Notes: generated from the letters alone by a model not told the origin. Positions 36,740-45,877 are shown, numbered from the stretch's first letter. The stretch is 64,000 nt of DNA from Intestinimonas massiliensis (ex Afouda et al. 2020) (GCF_001244995.1 NZ_LN869528.1:384773-448772), one strand, 5' to 3'. A program made the numbers and translations.

Positions 36740-39700
36740 TTACTCCGCCGCAACCGGGGTGGAGGTCTCGCTCTCCCGCTTTCTGCGGTGGAATATATGG
36801 CTGATATTGTCAATGACTGAATAATACACCGGGGTAAACAGCAGGGTGATAACGGTCGAAACCACCATGCCGCTGATCATAGTGACACCCATATCCGCCA
36901 TCATCTCAGCCGCGCCGCTCATACCCAGAGCCATGGGAACCACGGCCAGGATGGTGGTGAGTGTCGTCATCATCACAGGACGAATCCGCAGGGGACAGGC
37001 GTTGAGGATGGCTTCCTCGCGGCTCTCGCCCCGGGCCCGCCGGGTTTGGATGTAGTCCACCAGGATGATGGAGGCGTTGACCACGGTGCCGGCCAGCATA
37101 ATGAGCGCCACCAGGGAAATCATCGACAGGTCCCGTCCGGTGAGCGGCAGGGCAAACAGGGCTCCCGCAAAGGCCACCGGCAGGATCATCATGACGATGA
37201 CCGGCATGAGAAAGGACTCAAACTGGGAGGCCAAAATGAAATACACCAGGCCCAGGGCCACCAGTAGAGCCAGCAGCAGGTCGCTGAAGCTGTCCATCAT
37301 GTCGGCGTAGCTGCCACCGCTCTCGGCGGTGTAGCCCTCCGGCATCGGATACTCGGCTAGAATCTCCTTGATCTGCTTGGTCATGGCGGTAGTATTGCCG
37401 CTGATGGTGTCGCCGGTGACGGTGATCTGGCGGGACTGATTGACCCTGGTAATGCTCTGGGGCGCCAGCTCCACGTTCACCTCGGCCACGGAGGACAGCG
37501 GTACATAGCCTCCGTAGGCGGAGGCCACCGGCATGGAGCGCAGCGCGTCCAGACTCCGGGCGGCCACGCCGTCGCCCCGGACTACCACGTCCAGCTCCTT
37601 ATGGTCGATGGTAACAGTGGTAGCAGTGGTGCCGGTGAGCTCGGCGCGCACCGCCGCGCCGATGGCGGCGGCGGTCAGGCCGTATTGGGCGGCCGCCTGG
37701 CGGTTCACGGTCACCGCAACCTGAGGCACCTGCTCGGACACCGAGCTGGACACGTCAATGGCGTCCTCCAGCGAGGCGATGCGCGCAGCCAGGTCCTCAC
37801 CAATCTGGCTGAGGACCTGATAATCCTCACCGGTAACCGCCACACTGATGTCGCTGCTGCTGCCCATCATGGCCGTCATGTCGGAGGCGCTGGTGGTAAT
37901 CTCACACCCGGCGATATCCCGGAGATACTCCCGCAGGTCCGCCGCCACCTGGGCGCTGCTGCGGGTCCGCTCGGTCTTATCCACCAGATTGAGCATGATG
38001 GTGGCCGACTCCGCCTGGGTCTGATAATACAGGTCGTTCAGCTCCGGACAGTGGTCCTGGGCCACGGCCACCACCCGGTCGGCGATGGCGGCGGTCTCCT
38101 CCAGCTCGGAGCCGACGGGCGTACTGACCTGGATGGTGACCTGGCCCTGATCCATCTCGGGCATGAGGACCATGTTGGTGGACAGGCAGGCGCCCACGAA
38201 CACCGCCACCAGGGCGATGGAGGCCGCCATGCCCAGGCCCAAATGCCGCACGAAGAACCGCAGCACCCCGGTATAGGCCTTCCGGGCCCGCTGCACCAGG
38301 GACGGCCGGCCCGCCCGCTTGGCGTCCCGGGCTTCCCGGCGCAGCCTCTGCCGCCGGACCTTCTCCTCGTCCAGCAGGAAGTAGCACAGCAGCGGCACCA
38401 GGGTCACGGCAATGGCCAGAGAGGCCAGGATCAGGAAGGCGATGGTAAAGCAGAAATCCTTGAAGATCATACCCGCCAGGCCGCCGGTGAGACCCAGGGG
38501 CAGGAACACGGCCACGGTGGTCAGGGTAGAAGCCGTCAGGGAGAGCATGACCTCCCGGGTCCCCTCCACGCAGGAGGTCATCCGGTCATGGCCCTCTCCG
38601 GCGTAGCGGTAGACGTTCTCCAGCACCACGATGGAGTTGTCCACGATCATGCCCACGCCCATGGCGATGCCGCCCAGACTCATCATGTTCAAGGTCAGGT
38701 CAAACACGTTCATGAGCACGAAGACCGACAGGATACACACGGGCATGGAGATGGCGATGGTCATGGTAGCGTCCGGCCGTCGCAGGAAGAGGAACACCAC
38801 GATAGCGGCCAGCACCACGCCCAAAACGATATTCTGGATGGCGGATTCCACTGCCATGTTGATGTAGTCGGTGGCCAGATAGGGTAGGGTATAGCGGATG
38901 GAGGGGGCCTTGGCCTGAAGTTCGGCCATTTTGGCCTCTACGGCGTTGGCGGTCGTGACCTCGTTGGCGCCGGATTGCTTGGTCACCTGAAGGAGTACGC
39001 AGGCCGTGCCATCTACCTTGGCGATGGTGTCCGGATCGGTAGTCTCCAGCGCCACGTCCGCCACCTCGGACAGGCGGATGGTACCGCCGGCGGGCAGGGC
39101 CAGGAGCATATTGGCCACGTCGTCCACCGTCTGGAACTTGGCGTCGGTGGAGACCGTCAGGGTCTTGGAGCCGTTTTGCATGTCGCCGCCGGGGTAGAGC
39201 AGATTTTCCGCAGCCAGGAAATTACAGACATAGGCATTGGACAGGCCGTAGCCCGCCGCCCGGGTGGGGTCGAGCTGTACGGCGACCTGCTGGCCCACGC
39301 CGCCAAAGATGTCCACGGCGGCCACACCTCCGATGCGCTCCAGGGCCGGCCCCACGGTGTCCTCCGCCAGAGCCTGCAGCTCAGACAGGTCGTCGCCCAT
39401 CAGGGCCACCATGGCGGCGGGCATCATATCGCTGATGTTCAGGTTGATGATGACCGGGTCGGAGCAGCCGTCCGGCAGGGAGAGGGCGTCGAACTGCTCC
39501 CGCAGCTTGGCGGCGGCGATATCCACGTCGGTGCCGTCCACATAGAGGATCTGCACGGTGGTGACGCTGTCGGCGGAGCTGGACTGGACCTCATCCACGC
39601 CGGAGACCGACATGATGGCCGATTCCAGGGGGCGGGTAACCAGCTCCTCCATGTCGCTGGGGCCGGCGCCGTTGTAGTAGCAATAGACATAGGCCGCCGG

Positions 39701-39826
39701 GTAGGACATATTGGGCAACAGGGACATCTGGAGCTGGGTGGTAAAGACCACGCCGAAGACCAGGATCAGGATGACCGCCAGAAGGGTGGTCACCTTATGC
39801 TTGATGCAAAATTTTGAGATGGTCAT
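36740..39826 (-). CDS. RND-type efflux transporter (HAE1/AcrB family)
   Basis: The 1028-residue pump has a first helix at residues 11-32 (VTTLLAVILILVFGVVFTTQL), then a large extracytoplasmic loop. A helix block (about 325-510) has GGIAMGVGMIVDNSIVVLENVYR, the TM4 proton-relay segment with Asp. A second loop and a second helix block (about 850-1010) follow. This two-fold 12-helix plan is RND. With the adaptor and TolC-like genes upstream in the same operon it would export drugs or metabolites. The helix-free C-terminal tail is short. The start ATG 39826 lies 6 bases after the adaptor stop. Confidence 0.93.
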   Translation of the reverse strand: MTISKFCIKHKVTTLLAVILILVFGVVFTTQLQMSLLPNMSYPAAYVYCYYNGAGPSDMEELVTRPLESAIMSVSGVDEVQSSSADSVTTVQILYVDGTDVDIAAAKLREQFDALSLPDGCSDPVIINLNISDMMPAAMVALMGDDLSELQALAEDTVGPALERIGGVAAVDIFGGVGQQVAVQLDPTRAAGYGLSNAYVCNFLAAENLLYPGGDMQNGSKTLTVSTDAKFQTVDDVANMLLALPAGGTIRLSEVADVALETTDPDTIAKVDGTACVLLQVTKQSGANEVTTANAVEAKMAELQAKAPSIRYTLPYLATDYINMAVESAIQNIVLGVVLAAIVVFLFLRRPDATMTIAISMPVCILSVFVLMNVFDLTLNMMSLGGIAMGVGMIVDNSIVVLENVYRYAGEGHDRMTSCVEGTREVMLSLTASTLTTVAVFLPLGLTGGLAGMIFKDFCFTIAFLILASLAIAVTLVPLLCYFLLDEEKVRRQRLRREARDAKRAGRPSLVQRARKAYTGVLRFFVRHLGLGMAASIALVAVFVGACLSTNMVLMPEMDQGQVTIQVSTPVGSELEETAAIADRVVAVAQDHCPELNDLYYQTQAESATIMLNLVDKTERTRSSAQVAADLREYLRDIAGCEITTSASDMTAMMGSSSDISVAVTGEDYQVLSQIGEDLAARIASLEDAIDVSSSVSEQVPQVAVTVNRQAAAQYGLTAAAIGAAVRAELTGTTATTVTIDHKELDVVVRGDGVAARSLDALRSMPVASAYGGYVPLSSVAEVNVELAPQSITRVNQSRQITVTGDTISGNTTAMTKQIKEILAEYPMPEGYTAESGGSYADMMDSFSDLLLALLVALGLVYFILASQFESFLMPVIVMMILPVAFAGALFALPLTGRDLSMISLVALIMLAGTVVNASIILVDYIQTRRARGESREEAILNACPLRIRPVMMTTLTTILAVVPMALGMSGAAEMMADMGVTMISGMVVSTVITLLFTPVYYSVIDNISHIFHRRKRESETSTPVAAE

Positions 39827-39832
39827 CCGGCA

Positions 39833-41008
39833 TCAGCCCTCCCCGGTTACGATCCGGACCAGGGCTCCGTCGGAGAGGTAGGCCTGCCCAACGGTGACCA
39901 GCTGCTGCCCGGCCTCCAGGCCCGAGGTGATCTCGGTGACACCGTTTCCGGTCAGGCCGGTGGTCACCTCCACATACCGGGCAGTGTCCCCCTCCACCAC
40001 GTAGACATACTGGGTGCTGCCGCTGGTCAGGATGGCCTGGGTGGGAATCACGATGGTATCGGCAGAGGTGTCGGTATGGAAGGTCACGTCGGCAAACATG
40101 CCTGACAGCAGGCCCTCCACCTCGGCGGGAATGGATACCGTCACGGTATACAGCTTGGTCTGAAGACTGGCGGCCTTGTCCACGGAGCGGATGGCGCCGG
40201 TAAAGGCGGCGCCCACGGAGCTGACGGTCACGTCCACCGCGTCCCCGATCTTCAACTTGGGCACCAGGGCCTCAGAGACGGTGACGGTGATCTTGAGCTG
40301 ATCCACCCCGTCGATGACGGCCACCGGCGTGGCGCTGGAGACGAAGGCATCCTGCACCGCCGACAGGGACAGCAGCACGCCGGAAATGGGGGCGATGACA
40401 TTTCCGCTTCCGTCCACGTTCTCCAGAGCGGTGGCAAGCTGCTCCACGTTGGCCTTGGAGCTCTGGATTCCCGCCTCGAGCTGGGCCAGGGTGGAGTCCC
40501 GGGTCACCTGGGCGGACAGCAGGGTCAGCTCCGCCCCGTCGATCTCCGCCTGGGAGGCGGCGCCGATCTCCTGAAGGGCCCTCAGATCGCTGAGGTTCTT
40601 CTCGTACAGGGCAATCTGCTTTTCAAACAGGGCGGCCTGGTCCTGATAGCTCTTCACGGTGGAATCATAGCTGATGCTGGCCGCCTGGTAGGAGGACAGG
40701 GTACTGGCCAGATCCAGGGTGCAGATGGCCTGCCCCGCCCGGACGGTGTCGCCCACCTCCACATAGACCGCAGTGCACTTGGCCGCGGTGGCTACAAAGA
40801 CCGACGCGTCCGTGTCGGACTCCACCTTGCCGGAGACCTTGTTCTCCGTGGAGATGGTGTTGGCGTTTACGGTCTCCACCTGGACGGCGGTGCCGGCGGG
40901 GGGCTCACTTTCGGCCGGGCTGTTTTGCGCGCCTCCCCCGCCGCAGGCGCTGAGGGAAACCAGCAGCGCGCCGCAGAGCAGCAGTGCCGGAATACGATGG
41001 CTTTTCAT
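39833..41008 (-). CDS. RND efflux periplasmic-adaptor-type lipoprotein (membrane fusion protein)
   Basis: The 391-residue product has a lipoprotein signal ending LVSLSAC (lipobox Cys about residue 22). The barrel-sandwich segment is split around a coiled-coil hairpin (about residues 105-200: YQDQAALFEKQIALYEKNLSDL), with the beta-barrel and membrane-proximal domains after it. It links the RND pump to the TolC-like protein in Gram-negatives. Here, in an apparently monoderm host, it would be membrane-anchored. GGAGG precedes ATG 41008. Confidence 0.9.
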   Translation of the reverse strand: MKSHRIPALLLCGALLVSLSACGGGGAQNSPAESEPPAGTAVQVETVNANTISTENKVSGKVESDTDASVFVATAAKCTAVYVEVGDTVRAGQAICTLDLASTLSSYQAASISYDSTVKSYQDQAALFEKQIALYEKNLSDLRALQEIGAASQAEIDGAELTLLSAQVTRDSTLAQLEAGIQSSKANVEQLATALENVDGSGNVIAPISGVLLSLSAVQDAFVSSATPVAVIDGVDQLKITVTVSEALVPKLKIGDAVDVTVSSVGAAFTGAIRSVDKAASLQTKLYTVTVSIPAEVEGLLSGMFADVTFHTDTSADTIVIPTQAILTSGSTQYVYVVEGDTARYVEVTTGLTGNGVTEITSGLEAGQQLVTVGQAYLSDGALVRIVTGEG

Positions 41009-41027
41009 ACGATGTAGGTCCTCCTTG

Positions 41028-42323
41028 TCAGTTCAGGATGCCGTGCTCCACAGCCCAGCGGTAGGTATTGTACGCGGAGAACAGGTCCAGCCGGGCCTGT
41101 TCCACCGTCTCCTCGGCGGCGCTCACCTTGTCGGCGGCATCCAGCAGGGCGTTGTGGGAGATGCTGCCCTGCTGATATTTGAGCTCCATGGAGGCATAGG
41201 TGTCCCGCTCGCAGGACAGGGCCGTCCAGGCAGCCGCCAGGACCTGCTGGTAATCCTTCACCTGGAAGTACAGGGTCCGGAAGGCCATCTCAAAGTTCTG
41301 CACCGTGGCGCTGTATGTATACTGGGCGGCCTGGCAGGTATGCAGCGCGGAAGCCAGTTGGTAGCGGCTGGTGTCGTAGTGGTATTTCTTGGCGGCGTCC
41401 TTGTAGTCCTCCTCAGCGTCCTGCAGGGTCAGCTCCGCGGCATACAGACTGTAGCTGGCCGCCTTGGCCTCGGCCAGGTCGGTCTCCAGGTCCATGGCCG
41501 CCAGCGCCTCGTCGCTCACCTCCGGCAGCTCGCCCAGCTTCATCTCTCCCGTCAGCTCGGCGCCCACCATCAGCTCCAGCTGCATGGTGTAGTTGGTCCG
41601 GTTCATGGCCAGGGTCTGGCGGCCGCTGACCAGCGAGGTGCGGCCGGCCGTCACCTGCTGCAGGGTCAGGGCGGAGATCTGTCCCAGGTCATAGCGCAGC
41701 TCCATCTCCTGAATGGAGCGCTCCAGCGTGTCCAGACTGCGGCCCAGGGAGGCGTCGGTCAGGTCCATCTCCAGCAGCGCCACGTACAGGGACTCCGCCG
41801 CCATGACCACCTGGTTCTCCGCCGCCCGGAGCTGGCGGACGATGTCGGCGTTGTCCTGCTGCAGCTCGCCATCCTTGATGGCGTCAAAGGTGTCCCGCAC
41901 GGCGCTGTAGTTCTGCGCCAGCATGGCGGAGGAATAGGAGTTTCCCTGGCCGAACTGGATGAGCATCCACTGGTAATCGGCGATCTCGTTGAGCTGCTTT
42001 TTCAGGCTGTCGTACATTTTGTCGTAGTCGAGCACCTCGATGGAGGCAATGTTCTCCTCCAGGGCCAGCAGGTTGTAGTTGTTTTCCCGCAGGCGGCCCT
42101 CCAGGTTCTCAAAGGACAGGACGCCCACCGGGTCCGGCTGGGCCGGAGCCGTCGGCAGGGCCGCTTCCGCCTCCCCGGTCTCCTCCGGCGCCTGTACGGC
42201 GGAGGCCTCCTCCGCCGGGACCGCTGTCCCGTCCTCCGTCTGCCCCGCTGCGAAGGCGGACAGAACGCAGAGGGAGATCGTCATGGCCACTGCCAGCAGC
42301 AGCGCGATGGCTCTTCGATTCAT
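41028..42323 (-). CDS. TolC-family (outer membrane efflux protein-like) protein
   Basis: The 431-residue product has a signal peptide (IALLLAVAMTISLCVLSAFA). After a Pro/Ala/Glu linker comes the repeated helical pattern of the OEP/TolC family: two similar halves with long amphipathic helices such as AAESLYVALLEMDLTDASLGRSLDTL and SCERDTYASMELKYQQGSISHNALLD. Family members normally form an outer-membrane duct. Its operon with adaptor and RND genes is canonical. ATG 42323 overlaps the TetR gene stop (ATGA). Confidence 0.85.
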   Translation of the reverse strand: MNRRAIALLLAVAMTISLCVLSAFAAGQTEDGTAVPAEEASAVQAPEETGEAEAALPTAPAQPDPVGVLSFENLEGRLRENNYNLLALEENIASIEVLDYDKMYDSLKKQLNEIADYQWMLIQFGQGNSYSSAMLAQNYSAVRDTFDAIKDGELQQDNADIVRQLRAAENQVVMAAESLYVALLEMDLTDASLGRSLDTLERSIQEMELRYDLGQISALTLQQVTAGRTSLVSGRQTLAMNRTNYTMQLELMVGAELTGEMKLGELPEVSDEALAAMDLETDLAEAKAASYSLYAAELTLQDAEEDYKDAAKKYHYDTSRYQLASALHTCQAAQYTYSATVQNFEMAFRTLYFQVKDYQQVLAAAWTALSCERDTYASMELKYQQGSISHNALLDAADKVSAAEETVEQARLDLFSAYNTYRWAVEHGILN

Positions 42324-42967
42324 GCTTGTATTCCTCCTTGTTGGGTTCGTGCGGCCTCTGGCCGGCTGTCCAGGCTGCCGTACTCCAGGATCTTAATGCG
42401 TTCCTCCAGCCTCCTGCGCTGCCGCTCCGTCTCGCCCGGATGTGTAAGGGCCTCCACCACGGCCGAGACCAGCGACATGACGGTCAGGGAAAAGACGGAC
42501 TCCACAAACATCCGGTCCTTTTTCCGGAACCGCCTGACATCAATCTTTTGATAGAGCTCCTCCGGCAAAAACTCCGGCTCCTTGGACATCGTCTGCAAAA
42601 AATCCATCCCGGGATTGGCGCGCATAAACTGGATGCAGCGGTACATGGACGGGTCCTGGTTGTCCCCCCACTGCACCAGATCGTCATACGCCAGCAGGTG
42701 CATCTGGAACAGATCGCCCCCCGCCCGGTCCAGCAGCTTGCAGAAAACCTGGATGAAGTGGCGGTGCACATCGTCCAGCAGGTAGAAAAACAGGTCCTCC
42801 TTGCCCTCAAAATACTGATAAAAGCTCCCCCGAGGGATGCCGGCGATCTGGATGATCTTGTTGATGGATACCTCCGTATAGCTGGTGCGGACAAATTCCT
42901 CCCAGGCGGCCTCCATCAGGCGCCTTTGCTTCTCCTCCGGCAGACGGAAAAAAGTCCCGGTCGGCAT
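42320..42967 (-). CDS. TetR-family regulator of the efflux operon
   Basis: The 215-residue product has an N-terminal helix-turn-helix (about residues 10-55: RLMEAAWEEFVRTSYTEVSINKI, IPRGSFYQYFEGKEDLF) and a helical ligand domain. The frame is open to 43027, but GGGGAGG lies 6 bases before ATG 42967. Being first in the operon and preceded by an inverted repeat overlapping the transcription start, it is probably autoregulatory. Confidence 0.92.
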   Translation of the reverse strand: MPTGTFFRLPEEKQRRLMEAAWEEFVRTSYTEVSINKIIQIAGIPRGSFYQYFEGKEDLFFYLLDDVHRHFIQVFCKLLDRAGGDLFQMHLLAYDDLVQWGDNQDPSMYRCIQFMRANPGMDFLQTMSKEPEFLPEELYQKIDVRRFRKKDRMFVESVFSLTVMSLVSAVVEALTHPGETERQRRRLEERIKILEYGSLDSRPEAARTQQGGIQA

Positions 42968-42983
42968 GCAATTCCTCCCCATG

Positions 42984-42996
42984 TGACAAGCTGTCA
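42984..42996 (-). promoter_or_regulatory. Probable TetR operator
   Basis: TGACA-AGC-TGTCA is a perfect short inverted repeat just downstream of the -10 box and upstream of the TetR ribosome site, the expected location for repression. Confidence 0.6.
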
Positions 42997-42998
42997 TA

Positions 42999-43027
42999 AT
43001 TATAGAGAGACCGCCCTCTCCTGTCAA
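42999..43027 (-). promoter_or_regulatory. Perfect sigma-A promoter of the efflux operon
   Basis: TTGACA-N17-TATAAT on the minus strand matches the housekeeping consensus at all twelve positions. Confidence 0.9.
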
Positions 43028-43064
43028 CTATTTTTTGTTCTTTTTGCTCCGACCGGCACAGCGG

Positions 43065-43093
43065 TTGATTTCGGGCGGAAAACTTGTTAAACT
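43065..43093 (+). promoter_or_regulatory. Promoter of lysA
   Basis: TTGATT and TAAACT are separated by 17 bases, 30 bases before the lysA start. It is divergent from the efflux promoter. Confidence 0.55.
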
Positions 43094-43123
43094 GGGAGAA
43101 AACCAAAGCGGAGGCGCATCACC

Positions 43124-44419
43124 ATGCTCAACGAGGTCCGAGACAACACCCTCTATTTCGACGGCTGCTCTACGGTGGAGCTGGCCCGCCAATACGGCAC
43201 CCCTCTCTACGTGTTTTCCGAAAGCGAGATCGTCCGCCGCTGCTCCGAGCTGCGCCGCTGCTTTCTGACGGTCTGGCCCAACACCCGGGCGGCCTATGCC
43301 TGCAAGGCGTTCTGCACCCCCGCCATGCTTCGCCTGGTCCAGCGGGAGGGCCTGTGCATCGACGTGGTCTCCGGCGGTGAGCTGTACACCGCCATCCAGG
43401 CGGGCTTCCCCGCCGAGCGCATCGAATTCAACGGCAACAACAAGCTGCGCGCCGAGCTGGAGCTGGCGGTAGACTACGGCATCGGGCGGGTCATCCTGGA
43501 CGGTCTGCAGGAGCTGCCCCTGCTGGAGGAGATCTGCGCCGCACGGGGCAAAAAGATGAATGTTCTCTATCGGGTCACCCCCGGCATCCAGGCCGACTCC
43601 CACGACTATATCGTCACCGGCCGGAAGGACTCCAAGTTCGGCATCCCGCTGGATGACGACGTGCTGTATCCCGCCGTCCGTGCAGCCCTGGACTCCAAGT
43701 GGGTCAACTTCCTGGGCTTCCACTTCCATGTGGGCTCCCAGCTCTTTGACAACGCCCCCTATCTGGCCGCCCTGGAGGTGGTGCTGGGCCTGGTGCGGGA
43801 GGTCCGCCGCCGGTTCGGACACACGGTGGCCGAGCTGAACCTGGGCGGCGGCTTCGGCGTCACCTACACCGACGAGGCGCGCCCCCCCTACGCCTATTTT
43901 CTGGACCCCCTCATGGCCCGGCTGGAGGCATTCTGCCAGGACGAGGGCATGACCCGTCCCGCCGTGGTGATAGAACCCGGCCGCAGCATCGTGGCGGAGG
44001 CCGGTCTGAGCCTCTACACCGTGGGCTCCATCAAGGACATCCGGGGCGTACGTAAGTATGTGTCGGTAGACGGCGGCATGACCGACAATATCCGCCCCTC
44101 CCTCTACGGCGCGGTGTACCGGGGGCTGCTGGCCAACCGGGCGGAGGAGGCCTCCACCGACACGGCCACCATCTGCGGCAAGTGCTGTGAGTCCGGCGAC
44201 ATCCTCATCCGGGACGCCCGCATCCCCCCGGCCCGGCCCGGCGACCTGCTGGCGGTCTTCTCCACCGGGGCCTACGGCTTTTCCATGGCCAGCAACTACA
44301 ATTCCAGCCCCATCCCCGCCGTAGTGCTGGTAAAGGAGGGCCGCAGCGAGCTCATCGTCCGGCGGCAGAGCTACGCCGATCTGCTGGCCACCGCCGTCAT
44401 TCCGGAGTCTCTGCAATGA
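43124..44419 (+). CDS. lysA: Diaminopimelate decarboxylase
   Basis: The 431-residue product is a fold-type III PLP enzyme. The PLP lysine lies in RAAYACKAFCTPAML near residue 50. The phosphate-binding glycines are in LNLGGGFGVTY near residue 245, IEPGRSIVAEAG follows, and the substrate cysteine/aspartate motif is ICGKCCESGD. GAYGFSMASNYN is the C-terminal Tyr segment. LysA makes L-lysine from meso-diaminopimelate. The gene has its own promoter, and its stop overlaps a short dihydroorotase-like remnant. Confidence 0.94.
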   Translation: MLNEVRDNTLYFDGCSTVELARQYGTPLYVFSESEIVRRCSELRRCFLTVWPNTRAAYACKAFCTPAMLRLVQREGLCIDVVSGGELYTAIQAGFPAERIEFNGNNKLRAELELAVDYGIGRVILDGLQELPLLEEICAARGKKMNVLYRVTPGIQADSHDYIVTGRKDSKFGIPLDDDVLYPAVRAALDSKWVNFLGFHFHVGSQLFDNAPYLAALEVVLGLVREVRRRFGHTVAELNLGGGFGVTYTDEARPPYAYFLDPLMARLEAFCQDEGMTRPAVVIEPGRSIVAEAGLSLYTVGSIKDIRGVRKYVSVDGGMTDNIRPSLYGAVYRGLLANRAEEASTDTATICGKCCESGDILIRDARIPPARPGDLLAVFSTGAYGFSMASNYNSSPIPAVVLVKEGRSELIVRRQSYADLLATAVIPESLQ

Positions 44420-44589
44420 GCGCGGGACGCACACTGATTCAGGACGGGCTGGTGCTCGACCCGGCCAGCGGGGTGCAGGCCCGGCAAAACCTGCCGCTGG
44501 AGGGCGGAGACCTGGGCCGTTCGGTCCGAAAATACGTGCAAAACAAACGCGCGCCCAGAGATTTTGACTCTGCGGCGCGCGTTTGTTGA
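44416..44589 (+). pseudogene. N-terminal remnant of a dihydroorotase-like amidohydrolase
   Basis: An ATG overlapping the lysA stop (ATGA) opens a 57-codon frame. Its first 25 residues (RTLIQDGLVLDPASGVQA) match the universal start of dihydroorotase/allantoinase-type amidohydrolases, which read LIKNGRVVDPASG. After that the frame runs into a hairpin and stops at 44589, with no metal-binding HxH downstream. It appears to be the 5' scrap of a gene once translationally coupled to lysA. Confidence 0.6.
44541..44588 (+). terminator. Hairpin after lysA and the remnant
   Basis: AACAAACGCGCG pairs with CGCGCGTTTGTT, with an inner CAGAG/CTCTG stem. It is A/T-flanked like an intrinsic terminator. Together with 44590-44703 it fills the gap before spoIIID. 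A CATATACAT at 44658-44666 could be the -10 of a sigma-E-type promoter. Confidence 0.6.
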
Positions 44590-44703
44590 TCCGAATCACG
44601 TTTCAATCCGTCCTGCCGCCTTTCCAGATTCTCTCTTCATAACAATGCCCCCGCGCGCATATACATCCGACAGTGAGATTCAGATGCGGGGAGTGTTGTC
44701 AGC

Positions 44704-44952
44704 GTGAAAGGGAACATCGAGGAGCGGGCCTGCCAGTTGGCCCTTTACATAATCGAGAACAAGGCGACGGTGCGCGCGGCGGCCCACAAGTTCGGCATCA
44801 GCAAGTCCACCGTACACAAGGACCTTTCCGAGCGTTTGCCCGCCTTTAACCAGTCTCTGTACCACCAGGTCAAAAGCGTCCTGGATGAAAACAAGGCCGA
44901 GCGGCACATCCGCGGCGGCATCGCCACCCGCAAGAAGTACAAAGGCAACTAA
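44704..44952 (+). CDS. spoIIID: Sporulation transcriptional regulator SpoIIID
   Basis: The 82-residue product is full length for SpoIIID. It has the helix-turn-helix TVRAAAHKFGISKSTVHKDLSERL at residues 22-46 and a basic tail ending RGGIATRKKYKGN. It acts in the mother cell, activating and repressing sigma-E-dependent genes. Translation starts at GTG 44704 behind a GGGGAG. It is strong evidence that the host forms endospores. Confidence 0.96.
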   Translation: MKGNIEERACQLALYIIENKATVRAAAHKFGISKSTVHKDLSERLPAFNQSLYHQVKSVLDENKAERHIRGGIATRKKYKGN

Positions 44953-44988
44953 AAACGCCCGGGCGGACCCCAGTCCGTCCGGGCGTTT
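44952..44988. terminator. Bidirectional terminator between spoIIID and the aro operon
   Basis: AAACGCCCGGGCGGAC and GTCCGTCCGGGCGTTT form a near-perfect stem with A and T runs outside, usable by both convergent units. Confidence 0.85.
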
Positions 44989-44998
44989 CCCGTTCCGC

Positions 44999-45871
44999 TT
45001 ACAGCTCCTTGAGGGCCTGCTCCACCAGGGCCCGCATGGCTCCGGCGTCCAGCGCCACGTCCGCGAAGTGCTCCAGCGCGTATACCGCCTGATAGATCAG
45101 CATGCCCAGACCGTTGAGGGCGGGATGCCCCGCCTCCCGGGCCCGGCACAGCAGCTCGGTCTCCGCCGGGTGGTAGATGAGGTCGCACACCGCCGCCGCC
45201 GGGGGCAACTCCTTCAGAAAGCTCAGGTCCTCAAACTGCCCGCCGGTCCCGGCCATGCCCAGGCTGGTGCAGTTGACCAGCAGCTCGGCCCGGGCCGCCT
45301 CCCGCCGCAGAGTGGCCTGGTCGAAGCCTGCCGCCTTCATCACAGCCGGGGCATGTTGACATAATTCTTCTGCCTTGGCCGCAGTCCGGTTGCACACCGT
45401 CACCGAGGCCGCCCCCTGCTGAACCAGCTTCAAAGCCACGGCCTTGGCCGCGCCGCCGGAGCCCAACAGCAGGACCCGCCGGCCCGCCGGGTCCACGCCT
45501 GCGTCGGCCAAAGCCCGGATAAAGCCCCGTCCGTCCGTGTTGCATCCGTATAATTTACCATTTCTTATACAAACCGTATTCACCGATTGGTACAGCGCCG
45601 CGTCCTGGTCCAGTTCGTCCATGCGGGGCACGAGGTCCAGCTTATGGGGCATGGTGGCATTGAATCCGGCGTACCCCGCCTCCCGGGCAGCATCCAGCCA
45701 GGCCGCCGCCCGCCCCGCCTTCACCGGTTGACATAAATAAACATAGTCCAGTCCCAGCGCCCGGATCATGGTGTTCTGGATCAGAGGGGATTTGGAGTGG
45801 AGCACCGGGTCCCCGATGACGCAGAGCTTCTTGGTGGTATTCTTCAATTCTACCTGCATGCCTTCGTCCAC
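44999..45871 (-). CDS. aroE: Shikimate dehydrogenase
   Basis: The 290-residue product has the substrate site KLCVIGDPVLHSKSPLIQNT, GFNATMPHK (catalytic Lys), the NADP-binding LLGSGGAAKAVALKL, and the CNRTAAKAEEL strand. It reduces 3-dehydroshikimate to shikimate. GTG 45871 gives the longest form, 6 bases after the aroQ stop. ATG 45859 is possible; neither has a good ribosome site. It is the last gene of the operon. Confidence 0.93.
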   Translation of the reverse strand: MDEGMQVELKNTTKKLCVIGDPVLHSKSPLIQNTMIRALGLDYVYLCQPVKAGRAAAWLDAAREAGYAGFNATMPHKLDLVPRMDELDQDAALYQSVNTVCIRNGKLYGCNTDGRGFIRALADAGVDPAGRRVLLLGSGGAAKAVALKLVQQGAASVTVCNRTAAKAEELCQHAPAVMKAAGFDQATLRREAARAELLVNCTSLGMAGTGGQFEDLSFLKELPPAAAVCDLIYHPAETELLCRAREAGHPALNGLGMLIYQAVYALEHFADVALDAGAMRALVEQALKEL

Positions 45872-45877
45872 ATCCCG

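Noticed and set aside
36160-36813. Short frames rich in repeated APREGCD/SHPSRGAW motifs
   Set aside because: These are translations of the CRISPR repeats, not proteins.
44900-45364. Plus-strand frame overlapping the spoIIID end and aroE
   Set aside because: It crosses a bidirectional terminator and lies opposite conserved aroE.
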